From Legionellaceae bacterium UBA6148 (GTDB lineage: Bacteria > Pseudomonadota > Gammaproteobacteria > Legionellales > Legionellaceae): a stretch of 56,982 nt of DNA. Of this stretch, positions 15,911-25,307 are shown piece after piece. Below the pieces are notes generated by a model. The model worked only from the letters and a program-made list of their open reading frames with translations. It was not told where the DNA came from and ran no database searches. Made by a program: the position numbers and the translations under genes. Where the stretch lies: contig DIUW01000064.1 of NCBI GenBank assembly GCA_002423125.1, forward strand, positions 1 to 56,982, read 5' to 3'. Every line of letters begins with the position of its first letter. The first letter of the stretch is position 1.

Positions 15911-18577
15911 AAAATTGACGGACGTTATTTGGATGGAGGCGATGACCTCCTCATATCGGAGAAGTGTTTTTTTTATTTCATCAATGAAGGTGCTTCCTTG
16001 TGACAGTTTAATTTTTTCCTGATGCTGAAAAAAATTTAAAAGCGTGCGCATCTTTCCTTGGTTTTCTATTGGGACACCTAAAATTGATTGACGGGATTTT
16101 AAAATTTCCTGGTTTGCATTAAATTGCTGAATGAACGTATTAATGGAACTTTTTGAAAAACGTTGTAATTCGTCTTTCAATGCTAAAGTGTCCAGCATGT
16201 CCGCTACTATCTTTTTTTTATTTTCGTTTGGTGTGGAGAGTCCTTGTTGAGATAAATGAGTTTGATAGTAATGGCAACTCACAATTAAGGCCTTCCTTAA
16301 GGGGGACAGTGAATCTAATTGTGCTTGAGCGTTTAAAGTCTGTTGTTCTAACGCTACTAATAGAGGTTTTTGAAAATCGATTGTGGTCGCAACATTGAGT
16401 CTTTTGTCGTTTACATCACTTGATGCGGCAGATGATTGTAGTATGCCGGATAAAAAAATTTCAATTTGCTTGTTTAGTTTTTTTAAAAATGAAATATGAG
16501 TCAATAGACATTTTATTTCATGAGCCGTTAAGTCTTTCCTTGAGTCCTTTTGTAATCGCTCTATTTCAAGCCTAACGTTCGAGCATATTTCAGATAAATG
16601 GTTGTCAAACGAAGTTGTACGGGTGCTAAAATTTATAAGTTGATCGTCTGCTCTATCCGCATACGCGCAAACTAATTGACGGAGTGTTTCGCAGAGGGGA
16701 TTATTCGGGTATTGCGAATCAGATTGATCTATAAAATTTTTAAAATTTTGAGCGTATTTTTGCTTGTTATAATACTCCTTTGCACAATTCAGTTCTTCCT
16801 GTAGTTGTTTTTGAAGTATATCCTGTGTATTTAATTCTTTTAAAATCGTTAATACAGCGGTCGATCGTTGAATAAAACGCACATCAAAAGAAGGGGGGCT
16901 AAGGAGAGTTTGACAGTCATCTAAGGCGGCACGTTGCAGCTCAGTGAATGGGGCATTTTCTGTAAAATAGCGTATTCTTTCGCCACTTGTGATTTGTGGA
17001 TCGTTAAAAAGCGGATTAAATTTTTTAAACACAACGTTTAGAGCGGGTAAGTCGACTCCATGAGCAGCGAGAAAATTTTGTTTCTTCCATATATAGGATG
17101 AGAAGCTCTGAATATTTTGTTCTGTGTTCTGCCTTAATTTACTTTTTTCATTTAAGTCAGACATAATTTGATCGAGATTTTGCGTATTAAACTGATGTTT
17201 CTTAAACCAATGGATTGTCTGTTGAATTGTTGAGATAAAAGACTGCATCTCTTTTGAAAACGGCATCGTGTTACTATTTTCTAAAGAAAACATAGACGTC
17301 ATTTGATGACGATATTTTCGCTCTATGAGTCGGATAATGAGGGGGTAAATTTCTGAAAAAGTGGGGTCAACAAAGGCTTGTTGATAGAAGTCTGTTTTTT
17401 TATTAAGGAGATCAAGATACTCCAATGCGGGTAAGGTTGCTCCCTCGATGGCTTCCAGATCATTTCGAATATGGTCTTTTACCTGGCTTTCTACATGCGT
17501 TAGTTCTTCGGGGCTTAATACGGTTTCTTGGTGATAAAAAATCGGATTGATCCCTTCGTCATTTGTTCCTTTACCAAATAACGAGTCTAATGAGATAATA
17601 AAATCATCATCAGCGAGGGGATCATCGGCTTGATGTCCATGAATACTACGTTGTTCGTAAGCATATTCTGGCTGAAGTTTGGGACGTTGGACAGAGGAAT
17701 ATGTACGATTCCATAAAGTACATTCAAATGGATACTCTCCTTCATCAATCTCATATCGATCGATCAATTGTTCCATAATATATTCTTGATATAAACTCCA
17801 ATCGTCACACATTAAACGCTGCCGAAATGCTTGATTTACTCTCGATGTACTCCATACACGGAACAAGGGAGTCGCTTCAACATAAAATAAATTCAGTTTT
17901 TGAGCGAGGTGTCGACCGATAGTATGACTGGTTATTGCGTGCGTATATTGATACGTTCCCTGATCGTATAGCCCATGATCTAAAATATACAAATGGTTTT
18001 TGTGGTTGTCGACTAGACGATTTACTTCATCGATCTCAATAAAACCATTTCCAATGCAAGAAAATAATGCCGTTTGGGAGTGGTAACACGCGGGATACTC
18101 CCAGGAGAAAATCGGTTGACCCGATCGTATTTGTCTATACATCATCAAAAATTTATGGGCATGATTTGACAAGATACATCGATAGTTCACCCCGTTTGCC
18201 TTGAGATGATCAAAGATCAATAATGTGATGAGGTCATTTTTACCCCGATCGGCCAATTCATCACCAATAAATCGAAGTAACGGAGTATTGGGCGCGACAC
18301 GTAGTGAGCTGATGAGGCTTCTTAACTCATTTAAATGGTCTTGAGTAATCGTTGTTACGTTATAGAGCTCGTAAAATCGCTGATAGAAAGCCTCTGATTT
18401 AAATTTTTCAGAAGTATCCCAGTAAACGATATGATTTTGTAATAAAAAATGCAGTAGCTTGAGAGCGCTACCATGCAGATCACCAATAGTGATGACATCA
18501 AACGTGGTTTTTTCAACATTTGGATAATGTTTAAGATTATCCGTATTTTTTTTTATAGCATTGTGTGATGTCGCCAT
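15875..18577 (-). CDS. Wip-like metallophosphatase, candidate Dot/Icm effector
   Basis: About 900 residues. The N-terminal 350 residues carry calcineurin-type metallophosphoesterase motifs: VITIGDLHGSALKLL (GDxHG), FIGDELADRG (GDxxDRG), LSNHAHKF (in place of GNHE) and a later HGHQ. Legionella WipA/WipB effectors, which dephosphorylate host proteins, have the same variant pattern. The remaining 550 residues are helical, probably coiled coil, and unassigned. The start is either ATG 18577 or ATG 18601; the latter overlaps the mltA stop, and neither has a strong ribosome site. The last dozen residues (NFPFSPNMGRRCP) come from a palindromic repeat, so the original C-terminus, where a secretion signal would be, may be lost or changed. 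Effector status is inference. Confidence 0.65.
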   Translation of the reverse strand: MATSHNAIKKNTDNLKHYPNVEKTTFDVITIGDLHGSALKLLHFLLQNHIVYWDTSEKFKSEAFYQRFYELYNVTTITQDHLNELRSLISSLRVAPNTPLLRFIGDELADRGKNDLITLLIFDHLKANGVNYRCILSNHAHKFLMMYRQIRSGQPIFSWEYPACYHSQTALFSCIGNGFIEIDEVNRLVDNHKNHLYILDHGLYDQGTYQYTHAITSHTIGRHLAQKLNLFYVEATPLFRVWSTSRVNQAFRQRLMCDDWSLYQEYIMEQLIDRYEIDEGEYPFECTLWNRTYSSVQRPKLQPEYAYEQRSIHGHQADDPLADDDFIISLDSLFGKGTNDEGINPIFYHQETVLSPEELTHVESQVKDHIRNDLEAIEGATLPALEYLDLLNKKTDFYQQAFVDPTFSEIYPLIIRLIERKYRHQMTSMFSLENSNTMPFSKEMQSFISTIQQTIHWFKKHQFNTQNLDQIMSDLNEKSKLRQNTEQNIQSFSSYIWKKQNFLAAHGVDLPALNVVFKKFNPLFNDPQITSGERIRYFTENAPFTELQRAALDDCQTLLSPPSFDVRFIQRSTAVLTILKELNTQDILQKQLQEELNCAKEYYNKQKYAQNFKNFIDQSDSQYPNNPLCETLRQLVCAYADRADDQLINFSTRTTSFDNHLSEICSNVRLEIERLQKDSRKDLTAHEIKCLLTHISFLKKLNKQIEIFLSGILQSSAASSDVNDKRLNVATTIDFQKPLLVALEQQTLNAQAQLDSLSPLRKALIVSCHYYQTHLSQQGLSTPNENKKKIVADMLDTLALKDELQRFSKSSINTFIQQFNANQEILKSRQSILGVPIENQGKMRTLLNFFQHQEKIKLSQGSTFIDEIKKTLLRYEEVIASIQITSVNFPFSPNMGRRCP

Positions 18578-18587
18578 ATCGATTTTC

Positions 18588-19787
18588 TTATTGATGAACA
18601 TTGACGTGCTTCTTTGGTAATAACATCCAATACTGTCCTGGATTTTTCATTTTACCGGCGATTGTTACCGCTTTTATCCCTGGGCCCCAATAAACATCAC
18701 CACGAACAGCGCCACGAATAGCACCGCCCGTATCTTGAGCAATCATTAACCGTTGAAATGGATGTGTTTTTTCAGTATGAAGTTCAGGTCTTGTCGTGTT
18801 TAACCAAACAGGAGTGCCCATTGGAACCCATTTCAGATCAACCGCCATCGAATATCCTGGCGTCAGGGTTGTTCCTTGTGATCCATACGCTTCATTCTTT
18901 TTCGATTTTCCAAAAAATACAAACGATTTATTTTGATTTAATACAGAACTAACTTGTTCAGGATGCTCTTTTAAATAACGACTAATGTGCTGCATTGATG
19001 CGTTATCACGAGTCATAACGCCCTGTTTGATTAAAACGCTCGCAACCGACCGGTATGGCTCACCATTTTCAGCAACATACCCTACAAAAAGCAATGAACC
19101 GTCGGGAAATTCAATGACGCCTGAGCCTTGTATTTCAAGAAATAGACGCTCAACTTGACTATCAACCCAAGCAATAACCTGTGCTTTTCCAGAGAGAGCA
19201 CCGTTATCAATTTCAGCACGCGTATGATAAGGAATGAACTGGTGTTTTTCATCAACTCGACCAACAAATTTTCTACTTTGTAATGTTGGATCAAAGCGGT
19301 TTAATTGCATAGAAACTAAATCGTCGGGCACACCATAAATAGGAACATTATATTTTTCTGTCTTCGTTAAACTACCCTTTAACGAAGACATATAGTAGCC
19401 TGTAAATAATCCTTGCACTGGCTTGCCATCATAAAATTCAACCACGTCAAACCATGTTTCAAAAAAATCCTTTATTTGTTTACGCGTATGAGGCCCATTC
19501 GGTTGCATGGCGGCTTGACAGGCAGGCAACCAATCACGCGCTTTTAAATGAATAAATTGACTACCGACCGCTTTATCTGGATTCATGCTCAAAAATACGT
19601 TGCATGACGTTTGAAATGCAGCAAAAGAAGTACGTAAATCCCCTTTTTTCCAGCCTGGTAAGTTAGAAAAAGAAACAGGATTGAGTTGAATCTCCGTTGT
19701 TTTTGGTTTGATTTTCCATAAAGAAAACACAGTCAAAAGGACAATAAGAGAAACAAGAATTGCAATGTAGTGTGATTTTATTTTCAT
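18588..19787 (-). CDS. mltA: Membrane-bound lytic transglycosylase A
   Basis: 399 residues. An N-terminal hydrophobic segment (YIAILVSLIVLLTVFSLW) acts as signal or anchor; no lipobox is seen. The MltA domain includes GLFTGYYMSSLKGS and EIQGSGVIEFPDGS, and the 3D domain ends with AQDTGGAIRGAVRGDVYWG, containing the catalytic Asp. MltA cleaves glycan strands of peptidoglycan to 1,6-anhydro ends at the outer membrane face. It starts some 80 bases from def and probably reads together with the phosphatase-like gene, which begins at its 3' end. Confidence 0.93.
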   Translation of the reverse strand: MKIKSHYIAILVSLIVLLTVFSLWKIKPKTTEIQLNPVSFSNLPGWKKGDLRTSFAAFQTSCNVFLSMNPDKAVGSQFIHLKARDWLPACQAAMQPNGPHTRKQIKDFFETWFDVVEFYDGKPVQGLFTGYYMSSLKGSLTKTEKYNVPIYGVPDDLVSMQLNRFDPTLQSRKFVGRVDEKHQFIPYHTRAEIDNGALSGKAQVIAWVDSQVERLFLEIQGSGVIEFPDGSLLFVGYVAENGEPYRSVASVLIKQGVMTRDNASMQHISRYLKEHPEQVSSVLNQNKSFVFFGKSKKNEAYGSQGTTLTPGYSMAVDLKWVPMGTPVWLNTTRPELHTEKTHPFQRLMIAQDTGGAIRGAVRGDVYWGPGIKAVTIAGKMKNPGQYWMLLPKKHVNVHQ

Positions 19788-19868
19788 ATTGATATAAAAT
19801 ATACCACTTTAAAAAATAATTGCAAGCCTGATAAAAAATTTATGTACTAAAACAGGCTCAATGATTGT

Positions 19869-20378
19869 CTATTGTCGCGTTTGCTCGCGCTTAAATTTCT
19901 CGAGCTTTTTTCTAGCCATATTGCGTTTTAGAGGCGAAAGGAGATCGACGAATAATTTCCCATTGAGGTGATCAATTTCGTGTTGTAAGCATTCACCTAA
20001 CAGACCATCCGCGGTGATTTCAAACGGGTTTCCAAAACGATCCAGTGCTTGGACCGTGACGCGATCAGCGCGAACGACCGTATCATACGCTCCGGGAACC
20101 GACAGACATCCTTCGTTATAAGACACCTCACCATGTGACTCGATAATTTCAGGATTGATGATGACGATTTGTTGTGATTTATCACCAATGACATCGATAA
20201 CAGACAAACGAATATTTATTCCAATCTGTGGTGCAGCGAGCCCAACGCCTTTTGCATCATACATGGTGTCGAACATGTCATCGATCAGTGTTTGGAGCGC
20301 ATCATCAAATTGTTCTATTTTAGCCGAATTTTTTCGAAGGCGCGGATCGGGAAGGTAAATAATGGTATGAATAGCCAT
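19869..20378 (-). CDS. def: Peptide deformylase
   Basis: 169 residues, normal size. All three PDF motifs are present: GVGLAAPQIG (44-53), EGCLSVP (metal ligand C91) and QHEIDHLNG (H133, E134, H137). It removes the formyl group from nascent N-terminal methionine at the ribosome. It is divergent from dprA, the usual def-dprA arrangement of gammaproteobacteria, although fmt does not follow it here; mltA does, on the same strand. Confidence 0.95.
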   Translation of the reverse strand: MAIHTIIYLPDPRLRKNSAKIEQFDDALQTLIDDMFDTMYDAKGVGLAAPQIGINIRLSVIDVIGDKSQQIVIINPEIIESHGEVSYNEGCLSVPGAYDTVVRADRVTVQALDRFGNPFEITADGLLGECLQHEIDHLNGKLFVDLLSPLKRNMARKKLEKFKREQTRQ

Positions 20379-20479
20379 AGTAAGATCCTATTAATCAATA
20401 AAATATTCGTGTTATTATTTCACAATATGCTTGATCAACACAAGCCAAGTCCAATGCACGTCTCTAGGATTGCTAACCC

Positions 20480-21571
20480 ATGAAAAACAAACAGTATTTA
20501 CTTGCTTTAAATCGTATGAATCGTGTTGGGCCACTCACTGTCGCTAAACTCATGAAGCGTTGGCCTGATTTGGAGGAAATGTTTGCATTACCAACTCAAG
20601 CGCTAGAAAATGCTGGGCTGCCAGCCGCACTCGCTCAGATCATTACAGCATTTAACTTAAACGAAGTGGATGAGGATTGGCGGTGGCAAGAAGGAAGCAA
20701 TCACCACTTAATCACTTGGGTCGATCCTGAGTACCCCGCGTTGTTGAGAGAAATCCATGATCCTCCCATCGTGTTGTATGCGCGCGGTGATTTATCTGCA
20801 TTAAAACAACCTACTGTTGCTATGGTTGGAACGCGGAAGCCGTCTGTGACCGGAAGCGAAACGGCGCGATACTTTGCACGTGAGCTTAGTGCTCAACATA
20901 TTACGATTGTCAGTGGTTTGGCTCTGGGAATTGATGCACAGGCGCATCAGGGATGTTTGGATGTGGAAGGGGGGAAAACAATTGCTGTGATGGGAACAGG
21001 GATTGATGTGATTTACCCTCGTCGACACTGCCGTCTTGCGGATGAAGTGGCTCGTTCCGGCCTATTATTAAGTGAGTTTCCATTAAAAAATCCACCAATT
21101 GCTGGACATTTCCCCCGTAGAAATCGTATAATAAGTGGATTATCATTGATCACACTGATTATTGAGGCGGCAGTTCGAAGCGGATCATTAATTACCGCGC
21201 GTTTTGCTCTTGAGCAAAATCGTGATGTTTTGGCCATCCCAGGGTCAATACATAACCCGCAGGCGCGAGGTTGTCATCATCTCTTACAGCAAGGAGCAAA
21301 GCTAGTTACGTCGGTTCAGGATATCTTGGATGAGTTAGATATGGGGTATGTTGTATCGAAAGGGCAAAGCAAAGAGATACTTGCACGTGATAATACAAAT
21401 CTAGTAAAGTGCATAGGTTTTGAGGTAACGAGTATTGATCAAATCATTATTCGTAGTGGGCTTGATGTCGGTGTTGTCGCTTGTGGTTTGGCTGACTTGG
21501 AATTACAAGGCTTGATTAAAGCGGTAACGGGTGGCTATATGAGGTGCATGCATGAAAGAAAGTTTGTTTGA
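20480..21571 (+). CDS. dprA: DNA processing protein A
   Basis: 363 residues. An N-terminal SAM-like segment (LALNRMNRVGPLTVAKLMKRW) is followed by the Rossmann-type DprA core: VGTRKPSVTGSETA, SGLALGIDAQAHQG, MGTGIDVIYPRRH and SEFPLKNPPIAGHFPRRNRII. The C-terminal 70 residues form the winged-helix-like domain. DprA protects incoming single-stranded DNA and loads RecA in natural transformation. Start ATG 20480; the 3' end overlaps smg by 20 bases. Confidence 0.94.
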   Translation: MKNKQYLLALNRMNRVGPLTVAKLMKRWPDLEEMFALPTQALENAGLPAALAQIITAFNLNEVDEDWRWQEGSNHHLITWVDPEYPALLREIHDPPIVLYARGDLSALKQPTVAMVGTRKPSVTGSETARYFARELSAQHITIVSGLALGIDAQAHQGCLDVEGGKTIAVMGTGIDVIYPRRHCRLADEVARSGLLLSEFPLKNPPIAGHFPRRNRIISGLSLITLIIEAAVRSGSLITARFALEQNRDVLAIPGSIHNPQARGCHHLLQQGAKLVTSVQDILDELDMGYVVSKGQSKEILARDNTNLVKCIGFEVTSIDQIIIRSGLDVGVVACGLADLELQGLIKAVTGGYMRCMHERKFV

Positions 21572-22031
21572 AATGTTGATAACGCTATTTGAAACGACCT
21601 TACTCCGATTAAAGGAAATTACCGATCCGGAAGAAAGTCGACTTTCTACTGTTCCTGAATCGACATCTGCACATGATAAAAAAGCCAGTCTTGCGACGTG
21701 GAACGAAAAAGTTGCAAAAGGCAGTTTTCATATGCTTGTCGTTAAAGAAGCAAGTCCTGGTGCCGTCAGAGTATTTACTCCTGATGAGCAGATGAAATTA
21801 ACGAAAGCGAGTTATCAATTTTTGATGCGATTGAATTCATGGAATATTATTTCTCGGGAGTTTATGGAGTTGGTGATTAACCAATTGCTGACATCAGACT
21901 CACCGCTTGTTTCTTTACAAGAAACGAAATGGACCATTCGTCGATTATTGGCTGATAAGCTTCCAAAGAACCAATTAGCCTATCTTGATCTTGTGCTCTA
22001 CCATCAAGAAGATGCTATAGTACGGCATTAA
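21552..22031 (+). CDS. smg: Smg-family (DUF494) protein
   Basis: 159 residues matching the Smg/DUF494 family: FEMLITLFETTL at the N-terminus, a central VRVFTPDEQMKLTKASYQFLMRL, then ISREFMELVINQLL and KWTIRRLLADKLP. The function is not known; the gene sits between dprA and topA across gammaproteobacteria, as here. It overlaps the end of dprA by 20 bases and precedes topA by 22. Confidence 0.9.
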   Translation: MKESLFEMLITLFETTLLRLKEITDPEESRLSTVPESTSAHDKKASLATWNEKVAKGSFHMLVVKEASPGAVRVFTPDEQMKLTKASYQFLMRLNSWNIISREFMELVINQLLTSDSPLVSLQETKWTIRRLLADKLPKNQLAYLDLVLYHQEDAIVRH

Positions 22032-22053
22032 AGTAACTAAGGCGACTTTCTGC

Positions 22054-24336
22054 ATGAGCAAGCACCTTCTAATCGTAGAATCACCTGCGAAAGCAAAAAC
22101 AATTAAAAAATATCTTGGCAATGACTATGAGGTTCTTGCATCTTATGGTCATGTGCGTGATTTATCGCCTCGTAAAGGGTCGGTTGATCCTGATCGGCAT
22201 TTTTTAATGAATTATACACCGATTGAAAAAAGTGCTCGGCACGTGGATTTGATCGTAAAGGCCTTGAAAAAGGCAGATACTCTCTGGTTAGCAACGGATC
22301 CGGATCGCGAAGGAGAGGCGATTTCCTGGCATATTCTTGAATTGCTGAACGAGCGTCATTTAATGAAGGGCAAAAAAGTTCATCGCGTCTGTTTTAACGA
22401 AATCACTAAATCAGCCGTTCGAGAAGCGATCGATAATCCTCGAGAAATTGCAATGGATCTCGTGAATGCTCAGCAAGCACGGCGTGCGTTGGATTATTTA
22501 GTGGGATTCAATCTTTCTCCATTACTCTGGAAGAAAATTAGACGAGGCCTGTCCGCGGGGCGCGTGCAAAGTCCTGCGTTGAGACTTATTGCTGAACGAG
22601 AAGATGAAATTGAACAATTTGTACCTCAAGAGCATTGGAAAATTATTGCGCACTGCAATCATGATGAAGCCTTGTTTGATGCTCGATTGACACAATACCA
22701 GCAGGAAAAAATTCAGCAATTTAGTATTGTCGAAGCGACCCAAGCGCATCAAGTGAGAGAGTCTCTTTTGAGCCTATCAAAAGGGATGCTGCTTGTTGAC
22801 TCGATTGAGAAAAAACAACGTAAGCGCAATCCAGCCGCCCCCTTTATTACATCGACATTACAGCAGGAAGCGGCAAGAAAATTAGGGTTTACGGCTCGAA
22901 AAACGATGATGGTTGCTCAGCAGCTCTATGAAGGGATTGATATTGGATCGGGAACCATGGGGTTAATTACCTATATGCGTACTGACTCGGTTAATCTTTC
23001 TGCTGATGCGATAGAGGAGCTCAGAGCGTATATTGTTGAGCGATATGGCGATGATAATTGTCCGCCACAGCCACGCATTTTTAAAACGAAATCTAAAAAT
23101 GCACAAGAAGCGCATGAAGCAATTCGTCCCACTTCGATTAAGCGCACACCTGAAATGGTTCAAGCGTCACTCACGCCGGACCAATTTAAATTGTATCAGC
23201 TCATTTGGAAACGAACCGTTGCTTGTCAAATGGCTGAAGCGCTTGTCGACACCGTTGCGGTTGATCTGGGATGCGGCCCTGGTAATACGTTTAGGGCGAA
23301 TGGATCGACTGTTGCTTTTCCTGGATTTTTATTGGTTTATGAAGAAGGGCATGATGAGAACAAGGATGATGATCAGTCATCGACATTATTGCCTCATCTG
23401 ACCATTGGCATGCAAGTGCAATTGGTTGACTTGGCCGCCAATCAACATTTTACAGAGCCTCCTCCGCGTTATTCAGAGCCGTCGCTCATTAAGGCGCTGG
23501 TTGAGTTTGATATTGGCCGCCCATCGACTTACGCGCCGATTATTCATACATTACAGCAGCGTGAGTACGTTGTGCTCGATAAGAAGCGCTTTATTCCGAC
23601 TGACGTTGGGCGTATTGTGAGTAAATTTTTAACCAATTATTTCACGCGTTATGTTGATTATCAGTTTACTGCGCAACTTGAAGACACTTTGGATGCTGTT
23701 GCTCGTGGTGAAAAAGAATGGATTCCGATTCTGGATGAGTTCTGGCAACCGTTTATCCAACAAATTCAAAAGATTGAAGCGGAAGTGCAACGCAAAGATG
23801 TTACAACGGAAACATTAGATGAAGTTTGTCCAAAATGTTCCAAACCGCTGGCCATTCGATTAGGAAAACGGGGTCGATTTATTGGTTGCACGGCTTACCC
23901 TGAATGTGACTATACTCAGGATTTAAGCGCAGCAGGGGGAGGGCAATCAGGGCCTGAGGTGGTTGAGAATCGATCGTGTCCTGATTGTTCGTCAGCACTG
24001 CATATTAAAAGCGGTAAATATGGACGATTTATCGGTTGCAGCAGTTATCCAAATTGTAAATACATCGAACCACTCGAACGTCCTGCGGATACCGGTGTTC
24101 AATGCCCTATCTGTCATGCTTCGACAATATTGAAACGTAAATCACGTAAAGGGAAGATATTTTATTCGTGTGGAGGGTATCCAAAATGCAGTTATGCGCT
24201 ATGGAATGAACCATTCAATAAGACCTGTCCTAAGTGCGCGTGGTCTATTTTAACGATTAAAGAAACAAAGCGTTCAGGCCGACAAGTTTTGTGCCCTCAT
24301 GAGGGTTGCGGGTATGTCGGTTCATTGGAGGAATAA
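22054..24336 (+). CDS. topA: DNA topoisomerase I
   Basis: 760 residues. TOPRIM domain at the start (LLIVESPAKAKTIKKYLG, then ATDPDREGEAISWH with the acidic DxD-type residues), catalytic Tyr307 in LITYMRTDSVNLS, and four C-terminal C4 zinc ribbons (CPKCSKPL, CPDCSSAL, CPICHAST, CPKCAWSI with their partner pairs). It relaxes negative supercoils. Shorter than the E. coli enzyme (865) in the tail. It is followed one base later by yajQ, whose ribosome site GGAGG lies inside the topA 3' end. Confidence 0.96.
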   Translation: MSKHLLIVESPAKAKTIKKYLGNDYEVLASYGHVRDLSPRKGSVDPDRHFLMNYTPIEKSARHVDLIVKALKKADTLWLATDPDREGEAISWHILELLNERHLMKGKKVHRVCFNEITKSAVREAIDNPREIAMDLVNAQQARRALDYLVGFNLSPLLWKKIRRGLSAGRVQSPALRLIAEREDEIEQFVPQEHWKIIAHCNHDEALFDARLTQYQQEKIQQFSIVEATQAHQVRESLLSLSKGMLLVDSIEKKQRKRNPAAPFITSTLQQEAARKLGFTARKTMMVAQQLYEGIDIGSGTMGLITYMRTDSVNLSADAIEELRAYIVERYGDDNCPPQPRIFKTKSKNAQEAHEAIRPTSIKRTPEMVQASLTPDQFKLYQLIWKRTVACQMAEALVDTVAVDLGCGPGNTFRANGSTVAFPGFLLVYEEGHDENKDDDQSSTLLPHLTIGMQVQLVDLAANQHFTEPPPRYSEPSLIKALVEFDIGRPSTYAPIIHTLQQREYVVLDKKRFIPTDVGRIVSKFLTNYFTRYVDYQFTAQLEDTLDAVARGEKEWIPILDEFWQPFIQQIQKIEAEVQRKDVTTETLDEVCPKCSKPLAIRLGKRGRFIGCTAYPECDYTQDLSAAGGGQSGPEVVENRSCPDCSSALHIKSGKYGRFIGCSSYPNCKYIEPLERPADTGVQCPICHASTILKRKSRKGKIFYSCGGYPKCSYALWNEPFNKTCPKCAWSILTIKETKRSGRQVLCPHEGCGYVGSLEE

Positions 24337-24337
24337 T

Positions 24338-24823
24338 ATGCCGTCATTTGATATTGTCTCAGAAGTAAATACCGTTGAATTACGACATGCATTGGAAAAT
24401 GCCAATCGCGAAGTGAGTACTCGGTTTGATTTTCGAGGTGCAGAAGCGAGCATCGTATTGAGTGATTTAACCGTCACATTAAAAAGCGAATCTGAATTTC
24501 AGGTTCGCCAACTGGAAGATCTATTTCGTAATCATTGCACCAAGCGGGGAGTAAGCGCCGCGGGGATTGATATGGAAGACAAGCCGGTGCATAGTGGCAA
24601 AACGTATTCATTAACGATGACGTTTAAGCAAGGCATTGATCAGCCCACAGCAAAAAAAATGATAACGCTGATGAAAGAACACAAACTCAAAACGCAAGCA
24701 TCGATTCAAGGCGAAAAAGTTCGTGTGACTGGTAAAAAACGAGATGACCTGCAAGAGTGCATTGCCCTGCTAAAAAAATCAGATATCGAACTCCCACTGC
24801 AATTTGAGAATTTCAGAGATTAA
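24338..24823 (+). CDS. yajQ: YajQ-family nucleotide-binding protein
   Basis: 161 residues, standard for the family. Begins MPSFDIVSEVNTVELRHALE with STRFDFRG, and ends PLQFENFRD. YajQ binds nucleotides; in Xanthomonas and Pseudomonas a homologue binds cyclic di-GMP and works as a regulator. ATG 24338 is preceded by GGAGG. It closes the dprA-smg-topA-yajQ run; an intrinsic terminator follows. Confidence 0.93.
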   Translation: MPSFDIVSEVNTVELRHALENANREVSTRFDFRGAEASIVLSDLTVTLKSESEFQVRQLEDLFRNHCTKRGVSAAGIDMEDKPVHSGKTYSLTMTFKQGIDQPTAKKMITLMKEHKLKTQASIQGEKVRVTGKKRDDLQECIALLKKSDIELPLQFENFRD

Positions 24824-24830
24824 TTGGCTT

Positions 24831-24878
24831 TACCGGAATTGCCGGGGTTGTCATCCCCCAGGAGTTCCGGTATTTTTT
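24831..24878 (+). terminator. Intrinsic terminator after yajQ
   Basis: TACCGGAA (24831-24838) pairs with TTCCGGTA (24865-24872), with an inner GGGG/CCCC helix, followed at once by six T. It lies eight bases after the yajQ stop and should end the topA-yajQ transcript. Confidence 0.85.
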
Positions 24879-25307
24879 AGAAACGATTGAATATTATCCA
24901 ACATGGTCTATAGTATAATATATAGGCAAGAATCTAGACCGACTGAACCAGAGAGAGTATATCTAAGGAGATTGTTTTGACTTGTTGTGTGTACACCGGG
25001 AATGTTCCGGGAACCTGATACATGTCATAGATCGCCACTTTAGCTGAATGTTGAGGCTCAGATTTACGGTAAGATTTTTGCCTATACCCATTATCCCCCC
25101 AATGCTACATGGAATTTACAGTTCCGTGGCTAGTCGTTACCGCAAAAAACTTGCATTTCCAGCATGTTGATCTATATTGTAAATGTAATTGGTAATAAAC
25201 AGAGTACAGTGGCGCTTGTGATTTTAGCTGAAATGCCATTTCAGAATAAAGAAGCAGACTGTATTGGGATTGATACGCCGTTAAAGACAAATGAGGATGC
25301 CCGAAAA
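24879..25307 (+). other. Long intergenic region before the AMIN protein gene
   Basis: About 430 bases without a convincing gene. A TATAAT hexamer lies at 24914-24919 in an AT-rich stretch and could be a -10 element, but no well-spaced -35 is seen. Downstream the text carries GGA-containing segments (AAGGAG, CGGGAATG, CCGGGAAC) in small palindromes, as in a structured leader or small RNA, but I recognise no RNA family. A frame open from 25164 could extend the next gene upstream. Confidence 0.35.

Noticed and set aside
24920..25160. Possible 6S RNA or CsrB/RsmZ-type small RNA
   Set aside because: A few GGA motifs and small palindromes are present, but the long closing stem of 6S and repeated GGA loops could not be shown.
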